From: Eleusine coracana subsp. coracana | Lineage: Eukaryota > Streptophyta > Magnoliopsida > Poales > Poaceae | DNA: 64,000 bases | Assembly: GCA_032690845.1 (NCBI GenBank) | Contig: CM064429.1 | Span: forward strand, 17,875,013 to 17,939,012 | Reading direction: 5' to 3' | Shown here: piece after piece, positions 29,929 through 40,841 of the stretch | How positions within the stretch are numbered: position 1 is the stretch's first letter | Layout of the letters: each line of letters begins with the position of its first letter | Notes under the pieces: generated by a model | Databases searched by the model: none | What the model was told of the DNA's origin: nothing | Seen by the model: the letters and a program-made list of their open reading frames with translations, nothing else | Position numbers and translations under genes: made by a program

Positions 29929-31458
29929 ATGTTCAAACGAATGAAGCAAGTCACCGGAATCAAGCGGAGAAAAAGCACTCGTGCAAGCACGAGTCAAGCA
30001 TCCTCCGTCGAGCTCACACCAAGTCCGGGGCATGGTGACCCCGAAGCTGAAATTCCGGAGGAAAGGCCAGCCTTGCTCATCACCGAGGAGCATCTCGACA
30101 TCAAGGACGACCGCGAGGGCCAAGCCATCGCACTCATGAGAGAATGGCCATTCGCCCACACCCGACGCTTCGATCCGGACTTCCTCGAGAAAATAGGTAT
30201 GAGAGAAGAATTTGCCTCTATTTTTCGCACTATGGGTTGGCTAAATTTCGTAGAAGTAGATGAGCCGGGTTCTCGTTTGCTTACTATGCAGTTTTTATGC
30301 ACCCTTAGAAAGTATGATGAAGGCATTTCTTTTCGCTTGTTTAGGCAAGAGCGCTTGGTCACATGGGGTGATCTTCATGCTATGCTAGGTCTAAATCCTA
30401 AATGTAGGCTAGACTTAGATAAAGCGCTAAAGGGGTTCCATAAAGAAAGTTTTTGGAAAAAGATTTCCGGAAACGAGTGGGGTCCCAAGCCTAGAACAAG
30501 TGCCATCCATAATCCTACACTTAGATTTATGCATGTGTGGTTGGCTATGACCTTGTTTCCTCGAGGTGACATTAGGGTTGTCCGGCAAGATGAATTGAAA
30601 ATACTTTATGCCATGGTTAAGAAAATTAGGGTGTCACCCGCGGAATGCATGATTGATCAATGGTTAGACAATATAAAGTTGACAGGACCAATTGAGTGCA
30701 CCTCTTTAGTTACTCGCATTGCGCAGAAGTGTGGTCTGCTTGAGAATGTTCATATTGAATATTTGACGGTAGATAGAGAATTTCTAGGCGAGGACTATTT
30801 TGTGCAAGGACATACTTTGAAACATGGTCCAAATAATACCTTGATCTATCACTTTCCCGGGTATACAAACGAATTCCCGTTACCTAACCCGGGTCTTCGG
30901 TTGTATCACTGTCGGGCACTAACCCTCCCACTTGAGCCAGTGGGAGAAGTTCGCAGGCATAGTGTTTCAGGGCGACCGACACGTTCCCGTAGGCATATGG
31001 AGCCTACACCGGAGTTTCACACTCCGACCGGAGATCCGGTATTGGAGCAGCCCCCGCCACAGGACGAGGCGGGTGCATCAACATGGCAGGCCGGAGCATG
31101 GGAATCTCAATACGATTACCCCATGCAGACGTCATCAAGTTCAAGCGGACCGCCATCCTTTGCCACTCGGTCATTCTCATCCCGTGGGTTCCGTGAACTC
31201 AACTATGGGATGTCCGAGTTGACAAGGAGGGTGGACGACATTGATTTGCGCACCGAGAGCATGCAACAAACTCTCACGCAACATGTCGCCGACACCCAGC
31301 AATGGCAGAATTTCAGCGACAACCAATTCCGCCAGCTGAACGCGATGATGGCTCAGAATCAGAACAATTGGGATGCCTTTTTCCGCTCCCAAGGCTACGA
31401 CCCGAACCAGCAGATGAGCAAGAACAAGCTTGGGGGAGGACCCCCCTTCTCACGGTAA
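29929..31458 (+). CDS. ATHILA-ORF1-like extra ORF of element D
   Basis: An intact frame of 509 codons from the ATG at 29929 (an in-frame ATG also lies at 29875, upstream of the splice-like site). It has a basic start (MFKRMKQVTGIKRRK), a charged region, then a globular core of about 300 residues with MQFLCTLRKYDEGISFRLF, LVTWGDLHAMLGL, FMHVWLAMTLFPRGDIRV, AECMIDQWLDNIKLTG and HFPGYTNEFPLP. It ends with a Ser/Pro-rich linker, a probable coiled coil (RELNYGMSELTRRVDDIDL) and a Gln/Asn-rich tail. Position and core resemble the ATHILA ORF-1 type proteins of plant Athila elements. The molecular function is unknown. The element B ORF at 7414-9525 shares the core. Confidence 0.7.
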   Translation: MFKRMKQVTGIKRRKSTRASTSQASSVELTPSPGHGDPEAEIPEERPALLITEEHLDIKDDREGQAIALMREWPFAHTRRFDPDFLEKIGMREEFASIFRTMGWLNFVEVDEPGSRLLTMQFLCTLRKYDEGISFRLFRQERLVTWGDLHAMLGLNPKCRLDLDKALKGFHKESFWKKISGNEWGPKPRTSAIHNPTLRFMHVWLAMTLFPRGDIRVVRQDELKILYAMVKKIRVSPAECMIDQWLDNIKLTGPIECTSLVTRIAQKCGLLENVHIEYLTVDREFLGEDYFVQGHTLKHGPNNTLIYHFPGYTNEFPLPNPGLRLYHCRALTLPLEPVGEVRRHSVSGRPTRSRRHMEPTPEFHTPTGDPVLEQPPPQDEAGASTWQAGAWESQYDYPMQTSSSSSGPPSFATRSFSSRGFRELNYGMSELTRRVDDIDLRTESMQQTLTQHVADTQQWQNFSDNQFRQLNAMMAQNQNNWDAFFRSQGYDPNQQMSKNKLGGGPPFSR

Positions 31459-32821
31459 CTTGTATCTTTCCCCTTCCCTTTATTTCTTGCATTTGCTAAA
31501 TCTGAAATTCCATAAAAATTTGCAAAACATAAAAAGAACAAAAATATTTCCCTTTTTCATGCGCGGTATGAATGTGTATAATTTTCCTATGTTGAGATGA
31601 TGAATAGTTGCTCTGTCCTTTATTCCTCTCTAAAGCTAGTTTACAACTTAGTACTCTCTCAAGAGTTAGGTTTGTTGGTAAATCTTGCCTTGAACTTGAA
31701 TCTTGTGGGTAGCATATGCATTCTCTAGTTCTAAGTTGTTGAGAGGTATGATATGATAGATAGGGCTGCTATGATCTTGCTCAACGTAAAGCTTGAATTC
31801 CGGAGTTTTATTTTTCAAAATGACAAATTGATAAGTTCCTCAATGATGAAATTCCCACCACAGCCATATGTAGTGTTTACATTTGAAAACCTTTACACAT
31901 ATGCTGCTTGTTTCACATTGAGCTTAGTCAAAATTGTTGTGACCCTAGTAGAACTCTTTTCATGCTTTCTTGATCAAGATCATATACACACATCCACCGC
32001 CATGAGCTATCCTTCTAAATCAAGAAGATAGCATCCACCATATCCACCATATCCACCGTGAGCTATTCTTCTACACCGGAAGAAAGCCACTATCCATCCA
32101 TCCATCCAAAGAAACACTCCATATATCCACTACAAAATTCCTCTCTCAAAGTATTCATTGCAAACTAGGACTATGGCTATGCAAAAAGAAAAAAAAAATG
32201 CTCAAAAAAGAGAGCAAGCAAAAGGTAGCCATAGCCTAGAAACTCCAAAAGAGAGAAGGAAAATTCAAAAAGGAGTTATTTCTTCCCATCCACCATTCCT
32301 CCGTTCTCCCACACACTTGCACATCTTGATCAAGATTGTTTGAATTGATGTTTTTCTTGGATCCGGTCTTTTGACATAGCAATATTATGTGAACATGAGT
32401 GCTTCATATATCCCTACCTTGAGCTCCACATAAAGCCTTATTTAGAAGTAGGTGATTATAGGCAACACTTTGCCTTGGTGAGGAATCATACACATATTGA
32501 GTGATCCGAGAGAATCATTTGAGGAACTTGGTTTTTATTTTCAAAATCTTTTGAAAACCTCCGGAACAACATAGCGGAATCTAGAGCAAGTGATTGGTGC
32601 CCTGCAATTGTTCTATCTCTCAACCGCCCAAGACAATGAGGTGTAAAAGCCCCATGGATCAAGGTAAATGGGTAAGTTATGCGCCAATATATTTAATTCT
32701 AGGAAGAGTACTTTGTTGTGCGCATAGTATTATTGAGGAGTAGGACATTGTAGCAACTCCTGATCAACAACTTAAGTTTATCTTTGCTTCGGGACGAGCA
32801 AAGGGTAAGCTTGGGGGAGTT
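31459..32821 (+). other. 3' UTR of element D
   Basis: No ORF of substance. Near-identical to 23987-25396. It ends with the polypurine tract GCTTGGGGGAGTT (about 32808-32821) directly before LTR3. A second similar purine run lies at the end of the extra ORF (31428-31440). Confidence 0.8.
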
Positions 32822-34370
32822 TGTTGACGGCTGTTAAGTACCATTTTCAACCGTCAACTATACTCAAATAAAGGATAATTTGGCATTTCATACACGCATG
32901 CTTTAGCACAATAATATAGTTCCACTTGTACTTGGAGAACTTTGTGCATGCAGGAGGAAATGTGAAGGAAACACCTCAAAAGGCAAGAAAACACACTTTC
33001 GACCAATCAGAGAGCGCCACATGGACGTCACACGGATTGAAGGGCCCATTTGCAGCACTTAACCGACGTAACTCCCTGTAATACCGCGGGAACCGACGTC
33101 AGGGCCCACAGGACAGCCACCTGGAGAAAGCACAGGCCAGGAGGGGCCACCCCCAGGTCGGCCGACCTGGTCAGGTCGGCCGACCCAGCCGGGCGCCCTC
33201 TCCGCCTGGGCTTCCACGTGTTGGCTCCTCCGTGACTCCTGATAACGGTTTGAGATGCCTTCCGTGGCGGTTACGCTCCCTTGCCGACCTATTGAGGCTA
33301 TAAATAGGAGGGTGTGCCTTCACATTCAACACACACCACAAGAAGCATTTCTCTCTTGCTAGTAGTAGTTCTTGGAGTTTTAGTGGAGTTAGGCTGAGTC
33401 TAGAGCTCTCTAGTCCCAAGTCTTCACTTGGAATTGGTATGGCTCTTGTATCTTTTCCCTTTTGTAAGACTTTGCTCTTATCAATATATATATCTTTTCT
33501 ATATAGTTGTGCTTGGGTCATGAGTTTCTTGTTTGATTTTGTGATCCATATATGTGATAGTATAGTCTACTTGTGTGATAGTAGTTTATATTTATTATAC
33601 TACTATTGTCATGCTAGTTATATACCATCACTATAGTCTAGCTTATATGTTATAGTCTCTATGCTTAGTTTTAGCTGATAAAGTATAGCATGGGTTTGGT
33701 GATCGTATTCGTACGGTAACTCTGCCTCGTTAATAGTAATCGCGGAGGGGCAGAGTGCTCTTTGGTCATGCAAGTATGGTACTTGGGTGATTGATTTGCA
33801 TCAATTATTCGTTAGTCTACTGGTTCGTTGAGGTAGGCGGCAGGTGGTGACAGCCCTGTCCGTCCTTTGAAATCCTCCCCGCTAGGCTAGTGCGTAGGCT
33901 CTTGGCGGAAGTCGCCTGTGGATGCAGGGGTAAGTCCGTGCCTGAAGTGCTATACTATTGACTGCTGAACCTGAGTGTGGGTCTGTATGTATTCTACTTA
34001 GGCTATGCAACTGTATAGGAATGTATAGTAGGAGTAGCTTAGCCTAGTCTTTCCTCCACTAGACTTTATTTATTTAGTAGGAATCTTCTGTGTGTGTCAC
34101 ACTACCCAGTTATTATCATGTACCCGCCTGTCTTGGTTAGATATCCTTGCTAATTGTTAACATGATCTTATATGTTAGTAATGCTTCTTGATCATACCCT
34201 TCCTTTGGGATAAACAAATACGATACCCTGAATACTTCCGGGTGAAATGCTACAGCGGTATTCTCCGTGCGCTTGCGGATTTTACCTACTTGACTCTGGG
34301 ACATATTAGTGAACCGTTTCTGGCCCCGTGCCGGGAATGATTTATTAATATGGCTTAGCAAAAGTCAACA
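32822..34370 (+). repeat. LTR3 of element D
   Basis: 1549 bp, TGTTGAC...GTCAACA. It matches LTR1 at every variant position that separates them from LTR2, and is followed by F gag sequence at 34371. Confidence 0.9.
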
Positions 34371-34573
34371 CTCTTTGGGCTAATAGTTCCATTTCTTGTG
34401 TTGCTATCATCGAGGTTGGGGTGTTGCTTCCTGGAGGGTTTGAGCTCGATGGTTGTTCAGGACACTGTACTAGGTTTTTAGGCCACCCGGCGCTTCTGCC
34501 TGAAGCGATGGTTGCACTTTGGGGGTGTTCTCTTTTGTTACTTGCGATGTAGATTGGTCGTCAGCCGGTTGGG
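34371..34573 (-). pseudogene. Gag of element F, right of D insertion
   Basis: The minus strand gives an uninterrupted frame (MELLAQRAEKK at the D junction; upstream QPADDQSTSQVTKENTP and a Pro/Ser/Asn-rich stretch) that joins the frame at 22360. This proves that D lies within F. It is cut at 34573 by an E-type LTR. Confidence 0.75.
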
Positions 34574-35473
34574 TGATGAGGACATCACCCTTATGGATAC
34601 ACCCAGCACTCCGCCAACCAAAATACAAGTTCATGCGCGACAACTGAATTTACGGGTGAGCTTGTTCCTAATGATTCCTTTATGTGATTTTGAGAATAGA
34701 TTGCTACCTAATCAATTAATTGTTGTTAGAAACCATGGAGATGATGATGAGATAGCTGGGGAGGTGATTGGAGACGTGATGGGCCAGCAAGGACGTCCAA
34801 GCCAAGGTGGAGGCCCAATCAAAACCGACTTCGAGTCTGTTTCGGAGCCCAAGACCAGTCTGCACTAAAACGGATGCTCAGGACGCATACGGACTCGGAT
34901 TTGGACGTTCTATATATGCCTGGAAAGATAACAAAAGGCCCTTTCCAACCCAACTGGTCCCATGTCAAAAGTCGTCCCGAGCCGTCGGCAATCGCCAAAA
35001 CAATTCGACTTCCAGAATCTATCCTGGTGCTGCGACACCGTAATCGGTCTTTGGGCCATGTATGGAGTTGAGCCCACTTAGGGCTGCGTCCAGGGGGTCT
35101 TGCATGACCCTAGGGTCCTCATATACAGCCGCCGCCTCTTCATTAGGGTTTGGGTTTTGCTTAGATTATTCTGTTGATAACAGTTTTGCCGTTTGATCGG
35201 TTTGTGAGATCCCAACTTGTGAGATTCATCGTATACTTGCAAATTTGGTTGCATTCTTCTTTGTTCTTGCTTGTGTTCTTGATTTGTAGGCAAGGATAAG
35301 CCTTCTCGGCGAGGTCAATCATTCTTGAACGGTTGATAACCAGAGGAGATGTTGTGCTGCGATTGCGGGGTTCAGAACGTGTCGTTCGGAAGCCGGATCG
35401 ATTTGTGTATCACCTCCGCCTTAATCAAGATTATCAGAATCTATCGGAAGATCGGGAACCCTTGTCCACATCA
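34574..35473 (+). repeat. E-type CRM-like LTR, lone copy with PBS start
   Basis: 900 bp, TGATGAGGACATCACC...CCTTGTCCACATCA, closely matching both LTRs of element E (in the opposite orientation). It is followed by AG and TGGTATCAG (35476-35484), the first nine bases of the tRNA-Met primer site. Then homology to a CRM-like interior ends. There is no 5-bp target duplication (TTGGG on the left, AGTGG on the right), so it is the 5' end of a deleted element, not a clean solo LTR. Confidence 0.85.
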
Positions 35474-35484
35474 AGTGGTATCAG

Positions 35485-35705
35485 CGCCCTGTCCTTCAAA
35501 GGATGATGGCTTCATCCTCCGAGGGCGCGAAAGTAATGCTCGAAGGGTCTTGGTTTTTTCGTGGCCTCCGATGAACACGTGTACCTCGAAGTTATGGTTA
35601 ATAATAATAACAAGGATAACAATGTGTTGACTTTAACTTTTGTTCGCAGCCCGACTTTGATGAACCCTCGAAGGGTGGCTTGCGAAGTGATCCCCCCCAA
35701 CAAAC
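35485..35705. other. Unassigned segment right of E-type LTR
   Basis: Contains several CTCGAAGG/TTCGAGG words like those frequent in element F, so it may be the leader end of F on the minus strand, but no coding frame can be supported. Confidence 0.3.
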
Positions 35706-36667
35706 AGGGATTATAGATACGAGACGATCTGGTCTGTACAGGAAGCAATAGAAGGACAGAGCGCAACGGCTCTAGAGGAGCCGTCCAGAAGAAGCCGAAT
35801 GGTCCGGTCTGGCAGCGACTAGATTGTACCGTCTGTATGTCCAGGAAGACTGTTTCTTGGAGCAACGACTCGTTTGAGGTTGGAGGCCTACATAAACTCG
35901 TTGCTGGGGTCTTGGAGACCCTTATTGGCCAATAGTATTGCTGGGAGCATCAGTAGGGAGCGAAGAGGAAAAGAGAGGAGCACTAGGAGGAGATATTGGA
36001 TATGTTGAGAGTGCTAGAGAGAGTAACTTGAGCATCTATACACATCTAAAGCTAGGGTGTCGTTGAGAATGTGATCTAGGTTGTTACTCTTGGTCCATGG
36101 TAAGACCTAGACTAGTTAGGTGTCGGTGAACGAGTCTATCATGATTGGTTGTGAATGTCGTCACACATTTGTCCACGTTTTAGCCTGCCGTTGAAACGGG
36201 CATCGATAGTGAGCGCCCATGTCGGCTCAGGGAGTTCGGCAAGTTCTTGAGGGAGGCGAGCTTGTGGCTTGGTGGCAGCGGTGACACAACCTTATCTTCA
36301 CTTCGGGAGTGATTGTGGGTTCGTGTGCATGAACTCCACTTGGTGGCGGGAGGGACCAACACTCCAGCGGGAGTGGTCCAATGAGGAATAGGGGAAGGCT
36401 CCATCCTTCTAAGACCTTGGAAAAAATATCATGAACCATCTCTTACTCTACTTCATACTTTGATGCCTTACTTTTGGCATTTACATACCATGCTATTCAT
36501 GCTTTTGTGCTTATCTTATACATGTTGATTACCTTCTAGACTAGCATGAATAGGCTTCTTGCTAGCTAGTAGTGTTTAGCTTCTGCATTTGATCACTAGC
36601 TTGTATAGGATTTGCTTTGGCTTGATTGATCACCCTCGTATGTATTGTGCTACTCATGCTTGTGTGC
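35706..36667. other. Copia-like LTR/leader remnant (host of element C)
   Basis: No credible ORF. Sequence such as GGTGACACAACCTT near 36276 and the CATGCTATTCATGC region near 36490 resemble LTR and leader sequence of grass copia elements as I remember them. Element C is inserted at 36667/44466 and the same kind of sequence (short GATCACTAGCTTG-type repeats) resumes on its right. Confidence 0.35.
36663..36667. repeat. Target-site duplication TGTGC, left of C
   Basis: Matches 44461-44465 exactly. Removing C and one copy joins CTCATGCTTGTGC to TCTAGCTCAT. Confidence 0.9.
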
Positions 36668-37582
36668 TGATGAGGACATCATTCCTATGGATATACACAA
36701 CAATTCTGGACTTGCAAGGTCCAATGACTAGAGCTCGTGCACGACGACCAAATTTAGAGGTGAGCTCGTTCCTACATTCTTTGTTTTATGTTACTTTTGA
36801 GAATGGTTTGCTACCTAATGATTATTTTATGATTAAGAACCATGGAGAGGACCACACGCTGATGAGAGAAGGAGTTGGGAACGTGGAGGACCAGCAAGGG
36901 CTTGGAAGCCAAGGTGGAGGCCCAATCAAAACCGACTTTGAGTCTGTTTCGGGGCCCAGGACCAGTCTGCACTAAAACGGTCGCCCAGGGCGCATACGGA
37001 CTCAGATTTGGATGTTCTACATATGCACGGAAAGATAAGGAGAAGTCCTTTCCAATGCTGCCAGCCTCATGTCAAAATTCATTAGGTGTCATCGGAAATT
37101 ATCGAGACAAAAGAGGATCCAGAATCTATGTCGGTGCTGCGTCGCCTATTTTTGGCATTTGGGCTTTGTATCCAGTTGAGCCCAATTAGGGGCATGTCTA
37201 GAGGGTATTGCACGACCCTAGGATCTTCACATACAGCCTCTGCTGCACCATTAGGGTTTGGGTTTTGCTTAGATCAATTCTATTCATAAACAGTGTCGCC
37301 GTTCATCGGTTTGTGAGACCCCAACTTCGTGAGCTTAATCATTCATCTGCAATTGTGTTGCATCCTTTGTTGTTCTTGCTTGTGTTCTTGATTTGCAGGC
37401 TGGGATGAGCCTTCTCGGTGAGGTCAATCGACCTTGGATGGTTGATAACCAGAGGAGATATCGTGCTGCGATTGCGGGGTTTAGAACGTGCTGTTCTAAA
37501 GCCGGATCGATTTATGTGTTGCCTGTGACCAAATCAACTTACCAAGAACCTTTCGGAAGATCGGGAACCCTTGTTCATATGA
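36668..37582 (+). repeat. 5' LTR of element C
   Basis: 915 bp starting TGATGAGGACATCATT. It ends TTGTTCATATGA where the 3' LTR has TTGTTCACATCA, so the terminal CA is mutated. An open frame inside it encodes the LTR-borne pol tail (GGGPIKTDFESVSGPRTSLH). Confidence 0.92.
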
Positions 37583-37584
37583 AG

Positions 37585-37597
37585 TGGTAATCAGAGC
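37585..37597 (+). other. Primer-binding site of element C
   Basis: TGGTAATCAGAGC, the initiator tRNA-Met primer site with one inserted A, two bases after the LTR. Confidence 0.8.
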
Positions 37598-38801
37598 TTC
37601 AGGTGCACTATCAGGTTTACACTACCCTTAGTTAATTTCATTTTGTGTTCATCCTATCGTTCGCAGAAAACCCGAAAAAAAATTCCCCCCCCCCCCCCCG
37701 CCCATAACCACGTGTTTAGCCTTTGCATATCTCAATTTTAGAGTCCGTAGTGTTGAGTTTGAGCCCTAGTTCTTGTTTAGTTGCTGGTTTAGTTTGTGTT
37801 TCTGTTGTAAGTAGTGTTTCTCTTGCAACCCTAGCCGCCATCCCCTTTACCACCCTCTGTTTTGTCGGCTTTGTGTGATAGGGTTGATTGATCGACACGC
37901 CCATCCTAATCCCACCCTAAACCCACCCTCAACACCTTGGATAATTCCCTACAAATTCCACTTTCCGCTGCATCCACTCCGCCAAAAAAATATCCTACCC
38001 GATTCCAAACCCGACCTCTAACCCGACTCGGGTTTCGCCTGGGGATTCTTGAAAACCGATTCCGGCACCCCTTCAATAAAACGGCCATAACTTTTCGCTC
38101 GTTTGTCCGTTTTGGTTGAAATTTTTACAGCAGATTCTTAACAAAAAGTTGAGGTGACCTACACTCGGCTACGCCCTGTGTGCCCTCGTAAAAAAATTCA
38201 AAAAAAATCGGGAAGATAAAGAAAAAAATCATTCAAGTTGAAACCCGACGTTTTCTAAAACTTCAAGAATTTCTGTAGGCCACGTCCTAGCTCTGTTTGA
38301 GCTGAAAGTGTTTGTGGTTTTCCCTCATTGTAAGTGAGTTGGAGAAAAATATCAAAAAAAGAAAATTAAAAAAAGAAATTTGGAATTCCTACTGGTGCTC
38401 CATCTAGCCCCCTGGAATTTCTGAGTTTGGCTGTTTTACACTTAGCCCCCTGTTATCGATTGTGTGCCTTTGTCTCCTTGTTTCTTCTTTGCTATCACTA
38501 CTATTCTAGAACATAGTTAGACCAGCAGCTAGGGACAAGTTACTTGGGCACATATTCAGCTTTACTATCTGTTTTTGATTTGTGTGCCACTCACATATAT
38601 ATATTTGGCCTTTCTAGCTCTACATATTTCTTTTGGACAGCACACAGGTTATCTTGTAACCCTTGCAATTATGGAACACACTTCCCTGGTATCCTTTGCT
38701 TTGTTTTTTTTAGAACTTTGTAAGAGCTTTGCAAGAAGCTTTCTTTTGCTATGTTGAGAGGCACCATTGCTTAGTAGTTTTGTAGGGATAACTTTCACTT
38801 T
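37598..38801 (+). other. 5' leader of element C
   Basis: About 1.2 kb untranslated leader with a C-run at 37685-37699 and A-runs near 38195-38370. No ORF with retroelement similarity. Confidence 0.7.
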
Positions 38802-39734
38802 TTGTTTCCTGTTTTGGTGTTTCTGATGTCAGGAAGCGATGGAGAGGGTGCTTCACCCTCAAAATTTGATGAGTGCGTGAGCCAAGGTCAGCTACAGAAG
38901 GCTTTGCAGGCGGTTCAGAGTGATTTGGCAGAGATGATCACCAGGACCGTCACCGACGCCGTCACCAAGCTTCACCTCGGAGAAAGCAATAAGTACTGGG
39001 AAAAGGGAGTCTCTAAGTTAACTGATCAGGTTGTCGAATTGGAGACCGCTCACAAGGCCATCAACACCCAACACCATGACCAACACCAACAACGACGTTG
39101 AAGATGATCAGGATGAAGACACGGTGTATAAGGCTGATGGCACCATCGATAGGTCAGCTACAAGGACCGCAAGGTTACGACATCATTTGCAACATAACAC
39201 TCAAGGTATGGGTGGTTTCCACAACCACAACCGTCGCCCACAAGGTAACCATGCTCCAGATGACCCGTATGCTAAAATTAAGTTTTCAATTCCTTTGTTT
39301 TCGGGTCAGTACGATGGTATCCTTATCTTGATTGTGAAATGATTGTAGAACAAAAATTTAATGTCCACTTTGTTCCTAAACAACATAGAGTTAGACAAGC
39401 CACTAGTGAGTTTAAGGACTTTGCTATTGTTTGGTGGAGTGGTCTACCTGCTGAAACTGATTTGGCTACTACTTGGGAAGAACTTAAGGTAGCAATGCAT
39501 GATAGTTTTGTTCCTCCTTCTTTTTATAGAGAGATTCGTAATAAACTGCAGCATTTAGATCAAAGAGATAAAACTGTTCAGGAGTATTTTAGTGAGCTTC
39601 AGATGGGTTTGATTCATCGTGCTGTGGTTGAAAAAGTAGAGGATCAGATTTTCTGCTTTTATTTTGGTTTAAGAAAAGAAATTCAGGACATCCTTGATTA
39701 TAAAGAATTTTATACCCTCAACCAGTGTTTCTAG
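38802..39734 (+). pseudogene. Gag of element C, three frames
   Basis: 38802-39101 has the N-terminal region (FDECVSQGQLQKALQAVQ). A frameshift near 39090 leads into 39100-39340 (DDPYAKIKFSIPLFSGQYDG), and another near 39335 into 39339-39734, the gag core (VEQKFNVHFVPKQHRVRQAT, FAIVWWSGLPAET, RNKLQHLDQRDKTVQEYF, EIQDILDYKEFYTLNQ). This is the retrotransposon gag domain of the CRM-like group. Confidence 0.85.
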
Positions 39735-40838
39735 TATGCTATGCTTGCAGAGAAAGAATCATAGGAACTTTTCCATGCTTTTGAGGAGTACAGCAAGTCC
39801 AGGACTTTCTACCCACCATGGCCGACGGGGACTTTGGGGCTGCCCTAGCCATCTTTTCGGCCGCCCCCACCAGCAGCTGCCTAGGGAACTAGTGTTGTTT
39901 CTGCAGCACCAAGATCAGTCCCTGCACCTTCTACGCGCTCAGGTAAAAATTCTGTGCAGGTACCAGCTAGTAGTGCCTCCTCTGTTGCTTCAACGGGACG
40001 CACTACAGGGATTCAGTGCCACCGCTACCATGGTCTTGGTCATGTGCAGAAAGATTGCCCAAGTAGGTGGGCATATGTGGCAACAGACGATGGCGGTTAT
40101 ATGAGCACCTCCGATATGGAGGATGAGGAGGAGGATGTCGCTGCCACCAGCGGCGTCCTTGTCCTTGGAGGCGGATATACCACGAGCTACATGAATATTA
40201 TTGTGCAGCGTGTGCTTAGCACACAAATCCAGCTGCCCGAGATGATGCAGCGACATAACTTGTTCCTGATTTTCTTCGTCATCAAGAACCGCCGAGCACG
40301 TGTCATCATTGATGGAGCAAGCTACAACAATTTGGTGACTTCTGATGTGGTTAAGAAGCTTGATTTGACCACACACCCACATCCACATCCATACTATATT
40401 CAGTGGTTAAATGACTCTGGAAAAGCTAAGATAATACAAACTTGCAGAGTTCCTTTTTCCATTGGTTCTTATGTGGATTCTGTTGATTGTGATGTTGTAC
40501 CCATGCAAGCATGTTCACTTTTATTGGGTAGACCTTGGGAATTTGATAATGATGCTGTACACCATGCTAAAAGTAATAAATACGCTTTTATGCATAAAGG
40601 AACTAAAATTACTTTGTTACCAATGACCCCTGCTGAAATTGTACAAGCTGATTTAGAAAGACCTGCTAGTTTGAAAAATAAAGGCCCTAAAATTCAGCAA
40701 CCTGTTAATTTTGATTCTACACCTAGTAATGTTAATGATTCTTCAAGTTCTAATGGTGCTGGAATTAAATTACAAGGTCGTTCATGTCTTGCCATAAAAT
40801 CTGAGCTTGCTGAAATTTCTGCTGATGATATTTGCTAA
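39735..40838 (+). pseudogene. Gag knuckle and protease of element C
   Basis: 39954-40838 begins with a damaged knuckle CHRYHGLGHVQKDC (second Cys replaced by Tyr), an acidic stretch, then the retropepsin: VIIDGASYNNLVTSDVV, HPHPYYIQWLND, SIGSYVDSVDCDVVPMQAC and LLLGRPWEFDNDA. A stop at 40836-40838 separates it from RT. 39735-39953 is gag tail in a shifted frame. Confidence 0.85.
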
Positions 40839-40841
40839 GCT

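Larger units (their letters stand above)
22361..34370 (+). mobile_element. Athila-like three-LTR composite element D
   Basis: Order on the plus strand: LTR1, PBS, copy of the 3' UTR, LTR2, truncated gag, protease, internal promoter, extra ORF, 3' UTR, LTR3. LTRs run TGTTGAC...GTCAACA. The PBS TGGCGCCGTTGCCGGGGA is the type used by Athila/TAT elements. No RT or integrase is present, so it is non-autonomous. The host sequence on both sides is the gag of F in one frame. The right flank starts CTCTT; the left junction lost about 5 bp so the target-site duplication is not intact. Confidence 0.9.

Noticed and set aside
35512..35865. 117-codon minus-strand ORF near the E-type LTR
   Set aside because: No recognisable motif; it spans the border between unassigned and copia-like sequence.
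36180..36439. Minus-strand ORFs in the copia-like remnant
   Set aside because: Short, no domain, inside what looks like LTR or leader sequence.
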